Positions 60,824 to 64,000 of a stretch of DNA of 64,000 nucleotides are shown in pieces. The stretch lies in contig ML210202.1 in NCBI GenBank assembly GCA_004369085.1, positions 2,258 through 66,257 of the forward strand, given 5' to 3'. The stretch is from Coprinopsis marcescibilis. Lineage: Eukaryota; Basidiomycota; Agaricomycetes; Agaricales; Psathyrellaceae. The notes beneath the pieces were generated by a model. The model did not search any database and was not told the origin of the DNA. It worked only from the letters and a program-made list of their open reading frames with translations. Both the position numbers and the translations under genes were made by a program. Every line of letters begins with the position of its first letter. Position 1 is the first letter of the stretch.

Positions 60824-61111
60824 CTAAACTCCCTCTTCCTTCCCATAGAGCTCCGCGAACGCAACAAATAAGGAATCCTCTTGAAAATGCGTCATTCGCT
60901 TCCCCTCTGATCGATCTCCGTCCATCGGGGATCGCAATTTTACAAGAATTCTGTTCGTTAATTCCTCGCTTCTTCCGAGACTCGACAGATTCTCACGACT
61001 GACAAGTCCAATAAGCTCGCAGCGTCGTTCGAGCCATCCCAGTTCGACACTACGAAGGAGTTGCCTGATCTCCGGCGATACATTTCCTACGTCCTTTTTT
61101 TTCTTCGACAT
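60824..61111 (-). CDS. Small hypothetical protein (95 residues)
   Basis: Single exon from ATG 61111 (MSKKKKDVGNVSPEIRQLLR) to 60824. The product is basic then amphipathic, with two predicted helices (SVELGWLERRCELIGLVSRE) and an acidic end; a possible small helical partner protein. No family recognised. Confidence 0.5.
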   Translation of the reverse strand: MSKKKKDVGNVSPEIRQLLRSVELGWLERRCELIGLVSRENLSSLGRSEELTNRILVKLRSPMDGDRSEGKRMTHFQEDSLFVAFAELYGKEEGV

Positions 61112-61159
61112 CCCCCCGGGTGCTGCACGAAGCACGTTAAACGACCAACTATCATGGAA

Positions 61160-61748
61160 TTAATGTCTGAGAAGCTCACTTTGTCTCTCTACTGTCTCCT
61201 CCTCTTTCTTCCATTCAGTAACAGTTCGACGGTGGCCAGCCCCTTCATAGGATGAGCATTATGAGTTAGTTATAAAGCTCCGGGCGAGTTGCTTGTACGA
61301 CTCACCTGACATAGTGTTCCCATATCTATGGCGATACCTGGCGTGCATTCTGGATAGATAACGCCTGACGCAAAGGATGTGAACATTGTTTTCCAAGTCC
61401 AACTTGGCCTCCGACTGGAATATAACTTCGACTGCTCGTTCTATGGCTTGGGGCTGCGATGATGGTGCGAGCTTCAAATCCATATGTCTCTGAGTGGCTC
61501 GAAGGACTGTCCTCTGTTTTCGCATTCAATACTCCGCTTGTTGGATGATAACCCGTGACTAGGGGTCAACGTACTTGGAAATTGCCCCATTCCCCTTGCT
61601 CAATACTCAAGGCGCGTTGCACAATATCTGTTAGAATAGTAGTTGCGGCGAGTTTGAATACAGCGAGAGCACTTTGTTGAGACTTACGGTTTGGAATATG
61701 GGATCCATTGACAGATTTGGACCAAACCCTCCATTCGTCCTCATGCAT
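61160..61748 (-). CDS. Hypothetical three-exon protein
   Basis: ATG 61748 (MHEDEWRVWSKSVNGSHIPN), then an exon IVQRALSIEQGEWGNFQ, then TVLRATQRHMDLKLA with AIERAVEVIFQSEAKLDLEN and RRYLSRMHARYRHRYG, and a last exon GAGHRRTVTEWKKEEETVER to TAA 61160. Most junctions close, but the one at about 61,515-61,574 does not fit the obvious acceptor in this frame. Helical and charged; not recognised. Confidence 0.5.
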
Positions 61749-62193
61749 TCTGATTGGGATTGGCGCGGGTCGTTGGATATCGAGTTCTCAAAAGCGGGAA
61801 TAGGAGTCACGAGTAACAAAGTGCAGAGAGGAACATTGCTCGATTGAGAGATTATATGGAGATCGGTTGCCTCCCGAGATTCGATCTAATAATAGAACGT
61901 CTGACATCTGTCGAGTGAGAGTGAAAGACTATCATTATATTACAAAGACCGGCGAGGACTTTCTATCATGGCCCTGACTTGCTGTCAGACATTCTCTTAG
62001 TCTGAGGCCTAGAAGATTGCAAAATTCCGAAGCAGATACGTACATCAACCCAGGCTAGTTTCCAACGAAACAGAGTATGACAGGGTAAATGTATATGGAC
62101 GATAGATATAGATTTAAATAATTTCGTATATGATGTGAAGTGTGCAACATAGGAAGGAAGACAGAATGACGAAGAGACGACATGGTCCCGGGC
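61749..62193. other. Intergenic, nothing recognised
   Basis: About 440 bp without a supported feature. Confidence 0.5.
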
Positions 62194-63392
62194 TTATACC
62201 TTTCCAATGGACGAAACTGTTCCGATGGTCGTCTTGTCGAGGTTGGAGCTCGTTTGACCGAAAACAAGGGTTTGGAGCCTGTCGCTACTATTTGATGTCG
62301 CTGGGTCAGTCACCCAGGACCTTCCGGTGGTAACACGATAGATAATCAGCTGAGGGGCTAGCGCCTTTTCAAGAGGAGATTAGATATATTTGCCGTTAAA
62401 GTAAGGTCACGAATCAATAGGGGTAACTTACGCATGTCCAAATCCAGATTGGGGCGATGAGAAAGAACGCCTGGGCAAGTATATCCGATTCTCTCGCACC
62501 AGCCGCACAAACGGCTGCGAGGATGCCGAATGTGGTAAAGGGAAGGGCAGATTCGATCACAAGAACGAGAGCACGATTATAGGCGCTGGATATCCCTGAG
62601 CTGACAGAGGCTACATTCCTAATTTTCCATTTCATTCGGATAAGACGAAATGCAATGAGGGAGGTAGTCAAGACGCTAACAAGTGCGACCGAGGAGAAGT
62701 ATGCCGCCACGAAGTTATACGTATCGGAAGGGGATTCCGAACTCATGCCGGGATACGCCTCGGAGATGTAGACAATGCCCAAGCCTAGGAATAGGTAAGC
62801 CCCGAACGATTTGTTAGCCTTGCGGGATCTTACTTAGCGAAGCCAAGTATGCAATGAGTGGGAAGATGACCACCCATCGTTTAACGCTCCACACGATGTA
62901 GCAACGCCAGACCTTAATGGAGCAAATCGTTCGTGTTAGAAGGGTTAGGGTCCTCAAGGTAAGTACCTACCATAAGACCATCACCGGCGGTTTGAATTGC
63001 TCCAAGGACACATGTACGGGCTGCCCAGATAGAGGCGGGCTCTATCCACATAAAATGTGCCCCACCATTACGACCAATGAGCGCCTCGATGACTGACAAC
63101 GCATTGACTACGTCGAGCACTGTCACAATGATGTAGAGAGCGAGGATTATATACATCATCTGGACGTAGCCACGCCTTGCCTTCCGTGCCTCCCTAGGGG
63201 AAGAAAGAAATGACGACAGGCTCTGCACTGAGAGACATATTTGAAGTCCTAAGTTTCTACTAGTCAGAATTGGCCACGGAACCAGCGTAGAGCAAACATA
63301 CCCAGGCCAGTGCATTGTATAAAGAGCCCGACTAGGGAAAGACGCATAGTCGGCTTCAGAAACGTCCAACCTGTGAAAACGTAGTCGTACAT
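62194..63392 (-). CDS. Multi-pass membrane protein (Agaricomycete seven-TM-like family)
   Basis: Exons run from ATG 63392 (MYDYVFTGW...) to a TAA at 62194. Hydrophobic segments include GLFIQCTGL, YIILALYIIVTVLDVVNALS, WAARTCVLGAIQTAGDGLM joined to VWRCYIVW, RWVVIFPLIAYLASL, AYFSSVALVSVLTTSLIAFR, and LVLVIESALPFTTFGILAAV, with the C-terminal block LAPQLIIYRVTTGRSW. The WRCYIVW...LAPQLIIYRV combination is typical of a large family of unassigned membrane proteins in mushroom fungi. Six or seven segments; receptor-like topology is inferred only. Confidence 0.82.
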
Positions 63393-64000
63393 CTGTAGAG
63401 AGGAGAAGGAGCAGGGAGGGCAACGATTGAGAGGTGCTCTATCTATCTTAAATAGGCTGCATCCAGGCACTTTCTTCGACCTTATTTGAGAAGATTTGAT
63501 ACCTTGAGGTCTAACAGTAGCTTCAGAAGTGGGGATCTCACGCTTGACTTGTTGGCATCTCGTCATGACATGATCCAGGGATTGTCGTCCTCCACTTGAA
63601 GCATGGGGACTTGGGAGTAATAGTCCTCAGTGTCTCGATGATCTGCCTGCTTGTACGACATCCCGAGGCGGTTTATGTGTGAAAAGACTTGGATTCAACA
63701 GGTGAAGTGACCTTTAGGATGTCTGCTTGAAGGCGAATCCATCTTACCTTTCAGCTGTTGTACAAAAGCTTAACTTGTCAGGCGAGAGACATGTAGTATT
63801 TGCCCCTCTTTGGGCGCAAGCAAAGCAAAAATAACCCATGCATCACCGCCTATAGCGCCGAGGAGCCCGCACGTTGGTGAGCCCTATCAATCAGAAGTGA
63901 GTACATGATGAATGCGCTTAAAATAAGTAATGGGACTTTGGAGCATAGACGCACCCTGCGCCGGAATCGGGGGCCACGGGCAAGTAATCCAAATCGCCGT
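63393..64000. other. Window end, nothing recognised
   Basis: No supported gene in the last 600 bases. Confidence 0.5.

Noticed and set aside
1..64000. CRISPR arrays, rRNA genes or bacterial operons
   Set aside because: No regularly spaced short repeats or rRNA signatures; intron-rich genes show a fungal nuclear genome. The 126-bp array at 27.35-29.26 kb is coding.

Overview
The window comes from a filamentous fungus, almost certainly a basidiomycete of the Agaricomycetes. Genes carry many short (about 45-70 nt) GT...AG introns. The gene content is typical of mushroom-forming fungi: a CHAT/TPR protein, a NACHT ATPase, a DUF1996 secreted protein, a multi-pass membrane protein family, a TET/JBP-like dioxygenase and a Helitron. 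The species cannot be fixed from the sequence alone. Exon boundaries were read by eye from splice motifs and reading-frame phase; where the phases close I say so.

Region 1 (1-18.4 kb) is dominated by mobile elements. It holds an internally deleted Tc1/mariner-type element with both terminal inverted repeats and flanking TA (137-855), an unrecognised spliced gene (2404-3768), unexplained minus-strand reading frames (3899-5749), a seven-exon gene for a TET/JBP-like 2OG-Fe(II) dioxygenase (5792-7874, minus) with a large imperfect hairpin just upstream, and an AT-rich, CpG-poor, decayed Helitron (about 11.0-18.36 kb). The Helitron keeps Rep, PIF1-type helicase and a C-terminal cysteine-peptidase-like domain. 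It is broken by stops and frameshifts and by a 500-N scaffold gap, and it ends in a hairpin followed by CTAG.

Region 2 (18.8-33 kb) is a segmental-duplication landscape. A unit made of [CHAT-gene upstream DNA] - [5' fragment of a MYND-type gene] - [serine-rich protein module] - [AT-rich tail] occurs in at least three decayed versions. In the middle sits an apparently intact CHAT protease-like gene with 14 tandem 42-residue TPR-like repeats.

Region 3 (33.9-64 kb) is mostly ordinary chromosome. In order it holds a beta-trefoil-like protein, the intact MYND-finger protein that resembles the fragments in region 2, a DUF1996 secreted protein, an acidic nucleolar-type protein, the checkpoint kinase chk1, a NACHT ATPase followed on the same strand by an interferon-induced 6-16 (IFI6/IFI27)-like membrane protein, a GRGG-repeat (DUF3602-like) protein, a mitochondrial hotdog thioesterase, a LITAF-domain protein, three unrecognised small genes and a multi-pass membrane protein.

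Most individual genes are housekeeping or family genes. The points that merit a second look are the TET-like gene beside a Helitron whose stop codons look like CpG deamination, the three-fold decayed duplication around the CHAT gene, and the NACHT/IFI6-like pair.
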